Positions 8,480 through 16,413 are shown, numbered from the stretch's first letter. The stretch: DNA of 35,281 nucleotides from Burkholderiaceae bacterium (GCA_014879655.1 JACSRS010000068.1:1-35281), one strand, 5' to 3'. Made by a program: numbers and translations. Notes: a model not told the origin generated them from the sequence alone.

Positions 8480-9799
8480 TCAGTGGAACTGCTCTTCTTC
8501 GGTCGAGCCGGTCAGCGCCGTGACGCTGGACTTGCCGCCCTGGATCACCGTGGTCACTTCGTCGAAGTAGCCCGTGCCCACTTCCTGCTGGTGCGACACG
8601 AAGGTGTAGCCGCGTTCACGCGCTGCGAATTCGGGCTCCTGCACTTTGTCAACGTAGGCGCTCATGCCGCGTGCGACATAATCCTGCGCCAGATCGAACA
8701 TGTGGTACCACATGTTGTGAATGCCAGCCAGCGTGATGAACTGGTACTTGTAGCCCATGGCACCGAGTTCCTTCTGGAACTTGGCGATGGTCGCGTCGTC
8801 CAGGTTCTTCTTCCAGTTGAAAGACGGGCTGCAGTTGTAGGCGAGCATCTTGCCCGGGTGCTTGGCATGCACGGCGTCGGCGAACTTCTTCGCGAACTCA
8901 AGGTCGGGCGTGCCGGTTTCACACCACACCAGATCAGCGTAGTCGGCGTAGGCAATTGCGCGGCTGATGGCCTGGTCGATGCCCTTGCGGGTCTTGTAGA
9001 AGCCTTCGGCGGTGCGCTCACCGGTCAGGAAAGGTTTGTCGTTCTCGTCGTAGTCGCTGGTCAGAAGATCGGCGGCTTCGGCATCGGTGCGGGCGATCAC
9101 CAGAGTGGGCACGCCGCAGACGTCAGCAGCCATGCGGGCGGCGATCAGCTTCTGGCAAGCCTCGGTGGTCGGCACCAGCACCTTGCCACCCATGTGGCCG
9201 CACTTCTTGACCGATGCCAGCTGGTCTTCCCAGTGCACGCCGGCCGCGCCGGAGCGGATCATGGCCTTCATCAGTTCGAACGCGTTGAGCACGCCGCCGA
9301 AACCGGCTTCTGCGTCAGCAACGATGGGCGCGTGGTAGTCGATGTAGCCCTTGTCGCCCGGGTTGGCACCCTTGGACCACTGGATCTCGTCGGCGCGGGT
9401 GAATGCATTGTTGATCCGCTCAACCACCTTCGGTACCGAGTCCACCGGGTACAGCGACTGGTCGGGGTACATGGCGGCATATTCGTTGTTGTCGGCGGCG
9501 ACCTGCCAGCCCGACAGGTAGATGGCCTTGATACCGGCCTTCACCTGCTGCATGGCCTGGCCACCGGTCAGCGCCCCCAGGCAGTTGACGTAGGGCTCGT
9601 TGTTTACCAGGTTCCACAGCTTCTCCGCGCCACGGCGGGCCAGCGTGTACTCGACCGGGAAGGAACCACGCAGACGCACCACATCGGCTGCCGAATAGCC
9701 GCGCTTGATGCCTTTCCAGCGGGGATTGGTGGCCCAGTCTTTTTCAAGGGCTTCAATCTGCTGCTCGCGGCTGAGTTGTTCGTTGATGTGTTGTGGCAT
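8480..9799 (-). CDS. aceA: Isocitrate lyase
   Basis: This enzyme cleaves isocitrate to glyoxylate and succinate, the first step of the glyoxylate shunt, needed for growth on acetate and fatty acids. The 439-aa product carries the signature KKCGHMGGK (198-206) with catalytic Cys200, and metal/substrate-binding stretches such as ADAEAGFGG (161-169) and HWEDQ. Its length matches the proteobacterial family. The ATG at 9799 is preceded by GGAGG at a good distance. The gene is monocistronic: it has its own strong terminator downstream and a 250-nt promoter region with two palindromes upstream. No malate synthase or aceK lies in the window. Confidence 0.97.
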   Translation of the reverse strand: MPQHINEQLSREQQIEALEKDWATNPRWKGIKRGYSAADVVRLRGSFPVEYTLARRGAEKLWNLVNNEPYVNCLGALTGGQAMQQVKAGIKAIYLSGWQVAADNNEYAAMYPDQSLYPVDSVPKVVERINNAFTRADEIQWSKGANPGDKGYIDYHAPIVADAEAGFGGVLNAFELMKAMIRSGAAGVHWEDQLASVKKCGHMGGKVLVPTTEACQKLIAARMAADVCGVPTLVIARTDAEAADLLTSDYDENDKPFLTGERTAEGFYKTRKGIDQAISRAIAYADYADLVWCETGTPDLEFAKKFADAVHAKHPGKMLAYNCSPSFNWKKNLDDATIAKFQKELGAMGYKYQFITLAGIHNMWYHMFDLAQDYVARGMSAYVDKVQEPEFAARERGYTFVSHQQEVGTGYFDEVTTVIQGGKSSVTALTGSTEEEQFH

Positions 9800-10051
9800 G
9801 TAAACCTCCGGGTTGAGTTGAAAGTGGGCGACTCCCTGACCATGCAAGTTGGGTGCCGGTGACCCTATTCTAACTCTTCTATAAGAGTGACCTAAACTCT
9901 TATGTCTTATACAAGACATTTATTTTTTCTTTGAAAATCATTGGCTTACGCGCGACATTCCTCCATGCGGAATTTAATTTTCCATATTGAGAAATTCTGT
10001 TGCTTTGCAGCACGTTCGAATTTCATTATGTGAATTTGTTTTTTGCCATCG
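9800..10051 (-). promoter_or_regulatory. aceA: aceA promoter region with paired palindromes
   Basis: This AT-rich gap contains two inverted repeats of the same type: ACTCTT-CTAT-AAGAGT (9873-9888) and ATGTCTT-ATAC-AAGACAT (9902-9919). Both share the core TCTT-N4-AAGA and their centres are 30 bp apart, about three helix turns. A minus-strand -10-like TAGAAT (9872-9867) directly abuts the first repeat, which would place that repeat between -10 and -35. This is the geometry of a repressor site. TCTTNNNNAAGA-type sites suit a GntR-family regulator, but none is encoded here. Confidence 0.6.
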
Positions 10052-10495
10052 TCAGGCATCTCGCGGGTCGATGTCCCCATGCAGGTGCACGATCCAGTCG
10101 CCGCCGGGAATTTCCGGTGCGTGCAGCAGCCGGGACGGGTGGATTTCGTAGACCCAGCAATCCAGCCCGCTCCCTTGCACGGACACGGCGACCCGGCGCT
10201 TGTCGTACTCTCCCGTGCTGACGGGGGCCACTTCCTCGATCTGATCGAGTTGCCGCTGCAATGCCGGCGAAACCGCGTAGACCTCGCCCACCACCGCCTC
10301 CTGCCCGCCCAGCACCAGGCCCGGATAAGCGCCGAGGCTGAAGAGCCTGCCCGCCAGCGTGGCCATGCAGATGAAGATTGGAGCCGGCTTCAGCAGCGTG
10401 ATGTCGTTGGCGCCGCCCCGGCGCAAGGTGCCGTAGACGAAGACATGGTCGACGTCGGCGCGAATGACCGGCGCGGGTGACCTGTGATCGGGCAT
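10052..10495 (-). CDS. Gamma-glutamylcyclotransferase-like protein (AIG2/YtfP type)
   Basis: The product belongs to the gamma-glutamylcyclotransferase fold. The signature VFVYGTLRRG lies near the N-terminus, followed by GRLFSLGAYPGLVLGG, VVGEVYAV and a QLDQIEEV segment that holds the acidic residues expected near the active site. About 147 aa from the ATG at 10495; an ATG at 10516 would add seven residues. Family members open or form gamma-glutamyl-amine bonds, but many bacterial ones have no known substrate. It is divergent from the EamA transporter with overlapping or nearly touching starts. Confidence 0.85.
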   Translation of the reverse strand: MPDHRSPAPVIRADVDHVFVYGTLRRGGANDITLLKPAPIFICMATLAGRLFSLGAYPGLVLGGQEAVVGEVYAVSPALQRQLDQIEEVAPVSTGEYDKRRVAVSVQGSGLDCWVYEIHPSRLLHAPEIPGGDWIVHLHGDIDPRDA

Positions 10496-10514
10496 GATGC
10501 GGGGCTCTTCATTC

Positions 10515-11468
10515 ATGCCGACCAGTCTAGTGACCCCCGCACCGAACCGCCTGCTTGCCTACGGCTGCCTGGCGCTGAGCATGTCGCTGGTGGGCAGTTA
10601 CGTGGCGCTGTCCAAGCCACTCGCTGCGACTTTTCCGGTGTTGCTACTGGCCTGGTTGCGCTTCGGCATCGGCGGCGTGGCCATGCTGCACTGGCTGAGT
10701 AAGCCCGCCAGCGAACCCCCGCTGACCCCTCGCACCCGCAAGTTGCTGTTCCTGGAGTCTTTCCTCGGCAATTTCCTTTTCACGATCTGCATGATCTACG
10801 GCGTCAGCCTGACCAGTGCGGTGTCGGCCGGCGTCATCATGGCGGCCATACCGGCAGTGGTGGCCCTGCTGAGCTGGCTGTTTCTGCGCGAGCAGATCGG
10901 CCCGCGCATCTGGGCCGCGGCGGCCATCGGTGCGCTGGGGATCGGCCTGCTCGCGCTATCCCAAGGCGGCGGAAACGGCGGACATGGCGCCCCGGCCGCT
11001 GCGGCGACGGACGGGGCCAAGGGGCTGGTCTGGCTGGGCCACCTGCTGCTGCTGGGCGCGGTGCTCTGCGAGGCGGCCTACTCGGTGATCGGCAAACACC
11101 TGACGCAATCGATGGGGCCGAAACGGATCACGTCGCTAATCAATCTCTGGGGATTCGTCCTGTCGACGCCGATGGGGCTTTACCTCGCCTGGGGATTCGA
11201 CTTTTCTGCGGTCAGCGCGGGCATCTGGACGCTGCTGGTCTTCTACGCGCTGGCCGCCTGCATGTGGACCGTCTGGCTCTGGATGACGGGGCTCAAGCAG
11301 GTGCCTGCCGCCCAGGGCGGCATCTTCACGGTGATGCTGCCGGTCAGCGCCGCACTGGTCGGAGTGCTGGTGCTGGGCGAAAGCATGAGCGGTCTGCAAC
11401 TGCTGGCGCTCGCGGTGGCACTGGCCGGCGTGGTGCTCGCCACGCTGCCGGCGCGCCCCCGCGGGTGA
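10515..11468 (+). CDS. EamA/DMT-family transporter
   Basis: This is an inner-membrane protein of the drug/metabolite transporter superfamily, with about ten hydrophobic segments arranged as two EamA repeats. The first repeat includes LLAYGCLALSMSLVGSYVAL and the segment VSAGVIMAAIPAVVALLSWLFLREQ; the second includes AAQGGIFTVMLPVSAALVGVLVLGE. A glycine/alanine-rich loop lies between the halves. Known members export amino acids, metabolites or drugs; the substrate cannot be read here. The start is uncertain: ATG at 10494/10497 or at 10515. The later one is chosen because it begins closer to the first membrane segment; no clear ribosome-binding site decides it. Confidence 0.88.
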   Translation: MPTSLVTPAPNRLLAYGCLALSMSLVGSYVALSKPLAATFPVLLLAWLRFGIGGVAMLHWLSKPASEPPLTPRTRKLLFLESFLGNFLFTICMIYGVSLTSAVSAGVIMAAIPAVVALLSWLFLREQIGPRIWAAAAIGALGIGLLALSQGGGNGGHGAPAAAATDGAKGLVWLGHLLLLGAVLCEAAYSVIGKHLTQSMGPKRITSLINLWGFVLSTPMGLYLAWGFDFSAVSAGIWTLLVFYALAACMWTVWLWMTGLKQVPAAQGGIFTVMLPVSAALVGVLVLGESMSGLQLLALAVALAGVVLATLPARPRG

Positions 11469-11500
11469 CGAGACTGCACTCGCCGTGCAGCGTGGGTCGT

Positions 11501-12040
11501 TCAGGCGTGCAGGGCGCGGTCACTGACCACGATGCCGTCTTCATCGGCATACAACCAGTCACCGGGGCGCACCCAGACGCCCTGGATCTGCACCGGCAGG
11601 TCACGCTGGCCTTCACCCCGCTTTTCGGTGCGCATCGGCAGCAGCGCCAACGCACGCAGGCCGATGCCGGCGGCGCGCAATTCGGCGATGTCGCGCACGG
11701 CGCCGTCGACCACAATGCCGGCCCAGCCGTTCTTCGCCGCCGCCGTCGCCAGGTTGCCACCCACCAGCGCCCGGCGCACCGAGCCGCCCCCTTCCACCAC
11801 CAGCACACAGCCGACCCGACCCTGGGGCGTGTCCAGATACCCGGGCGAGTTGACCGCCTCACGCACCCGGCTGTTGTCCTCCAGGCATCGGATGGTCACC
11901 ACTGGGCCGCAAAACGCGGTCGCTGCGCCGTAGTTGTTGAAAACCGGGGGAAGTACCCGGAACCGCCCGCTGGTATCGGACTCATTGGCATCGCAAAGGT
12001 CACAGGTGGCAAAAGAAACGGCAAGATTGGCAGTGCTCAT
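11501..12040 (-). CDS. RraA-family protein (RNase E inhibitor / aldolase-like)
   Basis: The 179-aa product belongs to the RraA / 4-hydroxy-4-methyl-2-oxoglutarate aldolase family. The segment LVGGNLATAAAKNGWAGIVVDGAVRDIAEL shows the family pattern of a glycine about 20 residues before Arg-Asp, and PVQIQGVWVRPGDWLYADEDGIVV is the conserved C-terminal stretch. In E. coli RraA binds and inhibits RNase E; other members are divalent-metal aldolases that make pyruvate. The sequence around RD fits both. The ATG at 12040 (MSTANLAVSFATCDLCDANE) matches the common start; one five codons upstream is possible. It is convergent with the EamA gene. Confidence 0.85.
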   Translation of the reverse strand: MSTANLAVSFATCDLCDANESDTSGRFRVLPPVFNNYGAATAFCGPVVTIRCLEDNSRVREAVNSPGYLDTPQGRVGCVLVVEGGGSVRRALVGGNLATAAAKNGWAGIVVDGAVRDIAELRAAGIGLRALALLPMRTEKRGEGQRDLPVQIQGVWVRPGDWLYADEDGIVVSDRALHA

Positions 12041-12360
12041 TGGTGGCTCATTCATGCAAGAACAAATGGGAGCGGATCTCCCGGATGCACTCAAGAATAG
12101 CGGCTTTTCGCCCAACTTTGCTGCGAGACATTTCCCGGGGATACGGCTGGTACGTCCCGCCTTTTCAGGTGCTCGCCATGCGGTTTGCGCGCGGCAATCG
12201 CGAGACAGCCGTCGAAAGCAGCCAAATCTGCTACATCCCGTCGTGAAAAACTGCTTTTCCCTCTTGGTAAGGCGGTATTTCTCCAGTAGCATCCGCGGTG
12301 CCAGTTGAGAAACAGTTTTCGCTGGTAACCATTCAACTTCCAGAAGAGGACCCATCCATC
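12041..12360. other. Divergent intergenic region between rraA-like gene and SWIB gene
   Basis: No gene is supported in this 320-bp stretch. It must contain the promoters of both neighbours. For the plus-strand SWIB gene a weak sigma70-like pair is TTGGTA (12264-12269) and TAGCAT (12287-12292) with 17-bp spacing. AGAGGA about 10 nt before the ATG is a plausible ribosome-binding site. Frames on both strands here run through non-coding sequence or the reverse of the repeat-rich gene. Confidence 0.45.
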
Positions 12361-12795
12361 ATGGCAACTGCAAAGAAAGCCCCGGCCAAGAAAGCTGCAC
12401 CCGCGAAAAAGGCAGCGCCTGCTGCCAAGAAAGCCGCTCCCGCCAAAAAAGCCGCTGCACCCGCGAAAAAAGTAGCCGCGAAGGCTCCGGCCAAGAAAGC
12501 AGCGCCAGCCAAGAAGGCGGCAGCCGCCAAGAAGCCCGCCGCCAAGCGCACCCCGAATGCCGGCTTCATGAAAGCCATGACGCCCAGCGACGCGCTGGCC
12601 GCCATCATTGGCAAGGGTCCGTATCCCCGCACCGAAGTGACCAAGAAGGTCTGGGAATACATCAAAAAGAACAAGCTTCAGGATGAAATGAACAAGCGCA
12701 TGATCAATGCCGATGCCAAGCTGAAGGAAATCTTCAAGAAGGCCCAGGCATCGATGTTCGAAATGACCAAGATGATCAGCCAGCACCTCAAGTGA
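12361..12795 (+). CDS. Histone H1-like tail fused to SWIB/MDM2 domain
   Basis: The 144-aa product has two parts. Residues 1-63 are almost only Ala, Lys and Pro in repeats of the KKAAPA type, as in histone H1 C-terminal tails and bacterial H1-like proteins, and should bind DNA non-specifically. Residues about 67-144 form a SWIB domain (AGFMKAMTPSDALAAIIG, KVWEYIKKNKLQD, KLKEIF), a fold known from chromatin-remodelling complexes and Chlamydia topoisomerase. The function in betaproteobacteria is not established; a nucleoid-associated role is inference. The repeat DNA is prone to slippage. The gene is monocistronic and followed by a strong terminator. Confidence 0.92.
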   Translation: MATAKKAPAKKAAPAKKAAPAAKKAAPAKKAAAPAKKVAAKAPAKKAAPAKKAAAAKKPAAKRTPNAGFMKAMTPSDALAAIIGKGPYPRTEVTKKVWEYIKKNKLQDEMNKRMINADAKLKEIFKKAQASMFEMTKMISQHLK

Positions 12796-12844
12796 TACGT
12801 TAACCTTGTGCGCGGCCGGCCCCGGCCGCTGCGCCCGTCACCCC

Positions 12845-12873
12845 AAAAAGCCCGGACCCTCCGGGCTTTTTTT
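12845..12873. terminator. Bidirectional Rho-independent terminator
   Basis: AAAAAGCCCGG-ACCCT-CCGGGCTTTTTTT is an 11-bp stem with a 5-nt loop and T runs on both strands. It lies about 50 nt past the SWIB gene stop and about 45 nt past the end of the convergent ThDP-enzyme gene, so it can serve both. Confidence 0.92.
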
Positions 12874-12900
12874 CGTCAATTTTCAGCCTTTTCGACCAAA

Positions 12901-12931
12901 ACCCAGCGTCGAATCGTCACTTATTGCTATT
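12901..12931 (+). repeat. Dispersed repeat copy B, overlapping a gene end
   Basis: CCAGCGTCGAATCGTC starts at 12903 and GCTATT ends at 12931. Read on the minus strand it supplies the codons AAT AGC AAT AAG TGA, the last residues and stop of the ThDP-enzyme gene, so the repeat forms that protein's C-terminus. Confidence 0.6.
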
Positions 12932-14614
12932 CTTTTCGAGTGCTTGCCGTGTGATGCCCGACAGCGTGCCGCGCGTGGTGATCACCTCCGGGTCCAGCAT
13001 CACCTCGATCAGCGTGCCCTGCTCGCGCGCCAGTGCGGCCAGCAGCTGCGGCTCGAACTGCCCGGTGCGGCTGATGCGCACGCCCACGTAACCGTAGGCG
13101 TTGGCCAGCGCGGCAAAGTCCGGGTTCTGCAGCGCTGAGCCGCAGACGTTGCTCGGGTACTCACGCTCCTGGTGCATGCGGATGGTGCCGTACATACCGT
13201 TGTTCAGCAGCACGATCAGGCTCTTGCCGCCGTGCTGAACGGCCGTTGCCAGCTCCTGCCCGTTCATCAGGAAGTCGCCGTCGCCGGCAATGGTGAAGGC
13301 CGTGCGCCCGGTCAGCAGGTTGGCGGCGATGCCCGCCGGCACGCCGTAACCCATCGCGCCCACCGTCGGTGCCAGCTGCGTCTTGTGCCCCTTGACCAGC
13401 CCGTGATGCCGGAAGAAGCGATGCACCCAGCTGGCAAAGTTGCCGGCGCCATTGGTCAGCACCGCGTCCGCGGGCAAATGCTTTTGCAGCAGCGCGACGA
13501 TGGCCGGCATGTCGACGTCACCGGGCAGGCTCGACGGTGTGAAGTTGGCTTCATAGTCGCCGTGGACGGCGGCGCTCCAGCCGGCCCAGGGCACGGCGGT
13601 CGGCGCGGTCAGCACCTCCAGACTGCGTGCGGCAGCGTTCATCGTCGCGCAGATCGCCAGGTCGGCCTGATAGACACGATTCAGTTCCTCGGCACTGGCG
13701 TGGATGTGCACCAGTTTCTGCTTCGGCCTGGGCGCCTGCAGCAGCGTGTAGCCGCTGGTAGTCATCTCGCCCAGCCGTGGTCCGATCGCCAGGATCAGGT
13801 CGCTGTCGCGGATGCGGCTGGCAAGCTTCGGGTTGATGCCGATGCCCACGTCACCCGCGTATAGCGGATGAAAGTTGTCAAACGTGTCCTGAAACCGGAA
13901 GGCATTGCCGACCGGCAGTTGCCAGTTTTCGGCAAAGCGCTGCAGCGCCTGTGCGGCCTGCACCGTCCAGCCCCCGCCGCCGGCGATGACCATCGGGCGC
14001 TCCGAATGCAGCAGCAGTTCGCGCAGCTGGCGCAAACTGCCCGGATCGCTCCAGGCCTCGACCGGCTCGACCCGCGCCAGCGGCGTGGCGTCAACCGGCT
14101 GCGTCAGCATGTCTTCGGGCAGCACCAGCACCACCGGCCCCGGCCGGCCGTTCATGGCGGCGGCGAAAGCCCGCGCGACGTACTCCGGAATCCGGCGGGC
14201 GTCGTCGATGCGCTCCACCCGCTTGGCCATGCCACGGGTCGAAGGTCCGAAGAAGCTGCCGAAGTCCACCTCCTGGAATGCCTCGCGGTCGCGCGTGTCG
14301 CTGGCAACGTCACCGACAAACAGCACCATCGGCGTCGAATCCTGAAACGCCGTGTGCACGCCGATGGAAGCGTTCGTCGCGCCGGGCCCGCGCGTCACAA
14401 AACAGATGCCGGGACGCCCGGTGAGCTTGCCCTGGGCTTCGGCCATGAAGGCCGCCCCGCCCTCCTGCCGGCAGGTGATGAACTGAATGGCTTCGCTGCG
14501 CGCGTGAAAGCCGTCGAGCACGGCGAGGTAACTTTCGCCAGGAACACCAAATGCGTGGGTGACGCCTTGGGCGATCAGACAATCGACAAGCAGGTGACCG
14601 GCAATCTGTGACAT
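12917..14614 (-). CDS. ThDP-dependent enzyme, acetolactate synthase large-subunit-like
   Basis: The 565-aa product has the three-domain layout of the pyruvate oxidase/acetohydroxyacid synthase superfamily. The PYR domain carries the catalytic Glu51 in TCRQEGGAAFMAEA, a central domain follows (about 190-330), and the PP domain has the thiamine diphosphate/metal motif GDGDFLMNGQELATAVQHGG with LLNN (444-471). No small regulatory subunit is adjacent and the gene is beside a catabolic locus, so a biosynthetic acetohydroxyacid synthase role is doubtful; it may be a catabolic decarboxylase, ligase or hydrolase. It is divergent from the TetR gene with a 39-bp gap. The last residues (SNK) come from a dispersed repeat. 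Confidence 0.85.
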   Translation of the reverse strand: MSQIAGHLLVDCLIAQGVTHAFGVPGESYLAVLDGFHARSEAIQFITCRQEGGAAFMAEAQGKLTGRPGICFVTRGPGATNASIGVHTAFQDSTPMVLFVGDVASDTRDREAFQEVDFGSFFGPSTRGMAKRVERIDDARRIPEYVARAFAAAMNGRPGPVVLVLPEDMLTQPVDATPLARVEPVEAWSDPGSLRQLRELLLHSERPMVIAGGGGWTVQAAQALQRFAENWQLPVGNAFRFQDTFDNFHPLYAGDVGIGINPKLASRIRDSDLILAIGPRLGEMTTSGYTLLQAPRPKQKLVHIHASAEELNRVYQADLAICATMNAAARSLEVLTAPTAVPWAGWSAAVHGDYEANFTPSSLPGDVDMPAIVALLQKHLPADAVLTNGAGNFASWVHRFFRHHGLVKGHKTQLAPTVGAMGYGVPAGIAANLLTGRTAFTIAGDGDFLMNGQELATAVQHGGKSLIVLLNNGMYGTIRMHQEREYPSNVCGSALQNPDFAALANAYGYVGVRISRTGQFEPQLLAALAREQGTLIEVMLDPEVITTRGTLSGITRQALEKNSNK

Positions 14615-14631
14615 GAAATTGACTTTATTAA

Positions 14632-14651
14632 CCGATTAGGGAATTATTCGG
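14632..14651. promoter_or_regulatory. Candidate TetR operator between ThDP gene and TetR gene
   Basis: CCGATTAGGGAATTATTCGG is an imperfect palindrome (CCGAnTA ... TAnTCGG) inside the 39-bp gap between two divergent starts. It ends 2 nt before the TetR ATG. TetR regulators commonly repress themselves and a divergent gene from such a site. Confidence 0.45.
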
Positions 14652-14653
14652 GC

Positions 14654-15304
14654 ATGAGCCCCGTTGCACCACCCGCCCCCGAAGAGCGCCAGCGCGACGC
14701 CGACCGCTCGCAGAATACCATCCTGAATGCCGCCCGCGACGAGTTTTCCGAACATGGACTGGGCGGCGCGCGGATGGACCGCATCGCCACCCGCGCCGGC
14801 CTGAACAAGCGGCTGATCTATTACTACTTTGCCGACAAGGAGGCGCTGTTCCAGGCCGTGCTGGAGCAATCCTACCGGCACATCCGGGAAGAAGAGCGCA
14901 AGCTCAACCTGCTCGGCCTCAAACCCGCCGATGCGCTGCGCCGGCTGGTCGAGTTCACCTGGAACTACTATCTGGACCACCCCGAGTTCCTGACTCTGCT
15001 CAACAGCGCCAACCTGCACCGGGCGCGGCATCTGGCCGAGTCACAGCGCGCGCGCGAACTGAACTCGCCGCTGATCGCCACGCTGGGTGAAATCCTGGAG
15101 CGCGGGCGGGTCGACGGCACCTTCCGTGGCGGCATCGACCCGCTGCAGCTGTACGTCTCGATTGCCGGCCTGTCGTACTTCTACCTGTCGAACAATCACA
15201 CCCTGTCGGCCATTTTCGGACGCGACCTGATGACCCCCAAGGCCCACAGCGAGCGCCTGTCGCACATGACCGACGTCATCCTAGGGTATGTACTGAGAAA
15301 CTAG
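14654..15304 (+). CDS. TetR-family transcriptional regulator
   Basis: The 216-aa product has an N-terminal TetR HTH at about residues 20-65: TILNAARDEFSEHGLGGARMDRIATRAGLNKRLIYYYFADKEALF contains the recognition helix and the YYYF-DKE stretch typical of the family. The C-terminal ligand domain contains YYLDHPEFLTLLNSANL and a YVSIAGLSYFYLSNNHTLS helix. It lies between the divergent ThDP enzyme and the Bug transporter operon, so it probably controls one or both in response to the imported compound or a catabolite. No strong ribosome-binding site precedes the ATG; weak or leaderless translation is possible. Confidence 0.92.
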   Translation: MSPVAPPAPEERQRDADRSQNTILNAARDEFSEHGLGGARMDRIATRAGLNKRLIYYYFADKEALFQAVLEQSYRHIREEERKLNLLGLKPADALRRLVEFTWNYYLDHPEFLTLLNSANLHRARHLAESQRARELNSPLIATLGEILERGRVDGTFRGGIDPLQLYVSIAGLSYFYLSNNHTLSAIFGRDLMTPKAHSERLSHMTDVILGYVLRN

Positions 15305-15317
15305 CGCCGCGCGCAAA

Positions 15318-15346
15318 TTGACCGAGACCAAGGGCGCCCCTACAAT
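15318..15346 (+). promoter_or_regulatory. Sigma70-type promoter of the Bug transporter operon
   Basis: TTGACC (15318-15323) and TACAAT (15341-15346) are separated by exactly 17 bp; each hexamer matches the consensus at five of six positions. It lies 38 nt before the Bug-protein ATG and just after the TetR gene, giving the operon its own start site. Confidence 0.75.
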
Positions 15347-15363
15347 TCACGTTCCGGTGAATT
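15344..15363. promoter_or_regulatory. Perfect-arm palindrome overlapping the promoter -10
   Basis: AATTCAC-GTTCCG-GTGAATT has 7-bp perfect arms and a 6-bp centre. It shares three bases with the -10 TACAAT and covers the expected transcription start, so a bound regulator would block RNA polymerase. It does not resemble the site upstream of the TetR gene, so a second regulator may act here. Confidence 0.6.
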
Positions 15364-15383
15364 AACTTCTTGGAGACCCTGAC

Positions 15384-16391
15384 ATGAAACCCATTCTTTC
15401 CGCCCGCTCCCTGCTGATCGCTGGCGTGCTTTCGCTGGCCGCCAGTGGCGCGTTCGCCCAGTGGAAACCCACCAAACCCATCACGCTGATCGTGCCCTGG
15501 GCACCCGGGGGCTCGACCGATCAGGTGACCCGGGTGACCGCCGCCGAACTGGAGAAATACCTGGGTCAGAAGATCGTGATCCTGAACCAGCCCGGCGCCT
15601 CGGGCTCGGTGGGAACCAAGAACGCAATGGAAGCGCCGCGCGACGGCTACACCTGGACGGCCGGCGGCGCCAAGGACCTGGGCACCTACAAGGTGATGGG
15701 CATGCTGGACACCTCGGCCAAGGACTGGAACCTGTACCTCAACGTGGCCCACATTGCCGTCATCGGCGTCAACGCCGACTCCCCCTACAAGACCATCCCC
15801 GACCTGATTGCCGCAATGAAGGCCAAACCGGGCGAGATTTCGGTGGCCACTGCCGGCGTCAATTCCAGCGGCAACGCGGCCATTGAGGCGTTTGCCAAGG
15901 CCGCCGGCGTCACCTACAAGCACGTCACCTATGACGGCGGCGCGCCGGCCGCAGTGGCCACAGCGTCGGGCGAGACGCAGGTCACCACGCAACTGGCCGC
16001 CGAGCAGACCGACATGATCCGCGCCAAGAAGATCCGGCCGCTGGCCGTGGTGGGCGACAAGTCGCTGGAGATCGAGGGTTTCGGCACGGTGCCGCCGCTT
16101 TCGCAGTTCATCCCAGGCTTCAAGGAGCCGATCAACTATTTCGGCATCTTCGTGCCCAAGGGCACCCCACCCGAGGTCGCCCAGACCCTGGACAAGATCT
16201 GGGCCACCGAAATGGTCAAGAACGAAGCCCTGCGCAAGTACGCGCAAGCACGTGGCGCAATCTTTGCGCCGGCTGCGGGTGAAGACGCACAGAAAGCCGT
16301 GTTCCCGGCGATTCAGGCCTACGCCTGGAGCCAGCAGGCCGCCGGCAAGGCAAAGGTCTCGCCCGACACCGTCGGCATCCCCAAGCCCTGA
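15384..16391 (+). CDS. Bug-family periplasmic solute-binding protein (TctC-like)
   Basis: This is the periplasmic receptor of a tripartite tricarboxylate transporter. The 335-aa product begins with a Sec signal peptide (MKPILSARSLLIAGVLSLAASGAFA, cleavage near residue 26). The mature part shows the family pattern: WKPTKPITLIVPWAPGGSTDQVTR, LNQPGASGSVGTKNAMEAPRDGYTW, and TYDGGAPAAVATASGE in the second lobe. Bug proteins usually bind carboxylates or small organic acids, sometimes amides or aromatics. The sequence does not settle the ligand. GGAGA precedes the ATG. It is the first gene of the operon. Confidence 0.95.
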   Translation: MKPILSARSLLIAGVLSLAASGAFAQWKPTKPITLIVPWAPGGSTDQVTRVTAAELEKYLGQKIVILNQPGASGSVGTKNAMEAPRDGYTWTAGGAKDLGTYKVMGMLDTSAKDWNLYLNVAHIAVIGVNADSPYKTIPDLIAAMKAKPGEISVATAGVNSSGNAAIEAFAKAAGVTYKHVTYDGGAPAAVATASGETQVTTQLAAEQTDMIRAKKIRPLAVVGDKSLEIEGFGTVPPLSQFIPGFKEPINYFGIFVPKGTPPEVAQTLDKIWATEMVKNEALRKYAQARGAIFAPAAGEDAQKAVFPAIQAYAWSQQAAGKAKVSPDTVGIPKP

Positions 16392-16413
16392 ACAGAAGCC
16401 ATCGGAAATTTCC

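Noticed and set aside
8339-9862. Open plus-strand frame of 507 aa opposite aceA
   Set aside because: Shadow of isocitrate lyase on the other strand; Val/Gly/His-rich product without motifs.
10515-12040. EamA and RraA genes as an operon
   Set aside because: They are convergent, with only 32 nt between their stop codons.
12361-12560. Tandem repeats as a CRISPR or satellite
   Set aside because: They are in-frame Ala/Lys/Pro codon repeats of one gene, without spacers.
12091-12786. Gly/Phe/Leu-rich minus-strand frame opposite the SWIB gene
   Set aside because: Its repeats are the reverse complement of the Ala/Lys repeat codons.
12917-14614. ThDP enzyme as biosynthetic IlvB
   Set aside because: No ilvH/ilvN or other branched-chain gene adjacent; placed beside a catabolic locus, so the symbol was not assigned.
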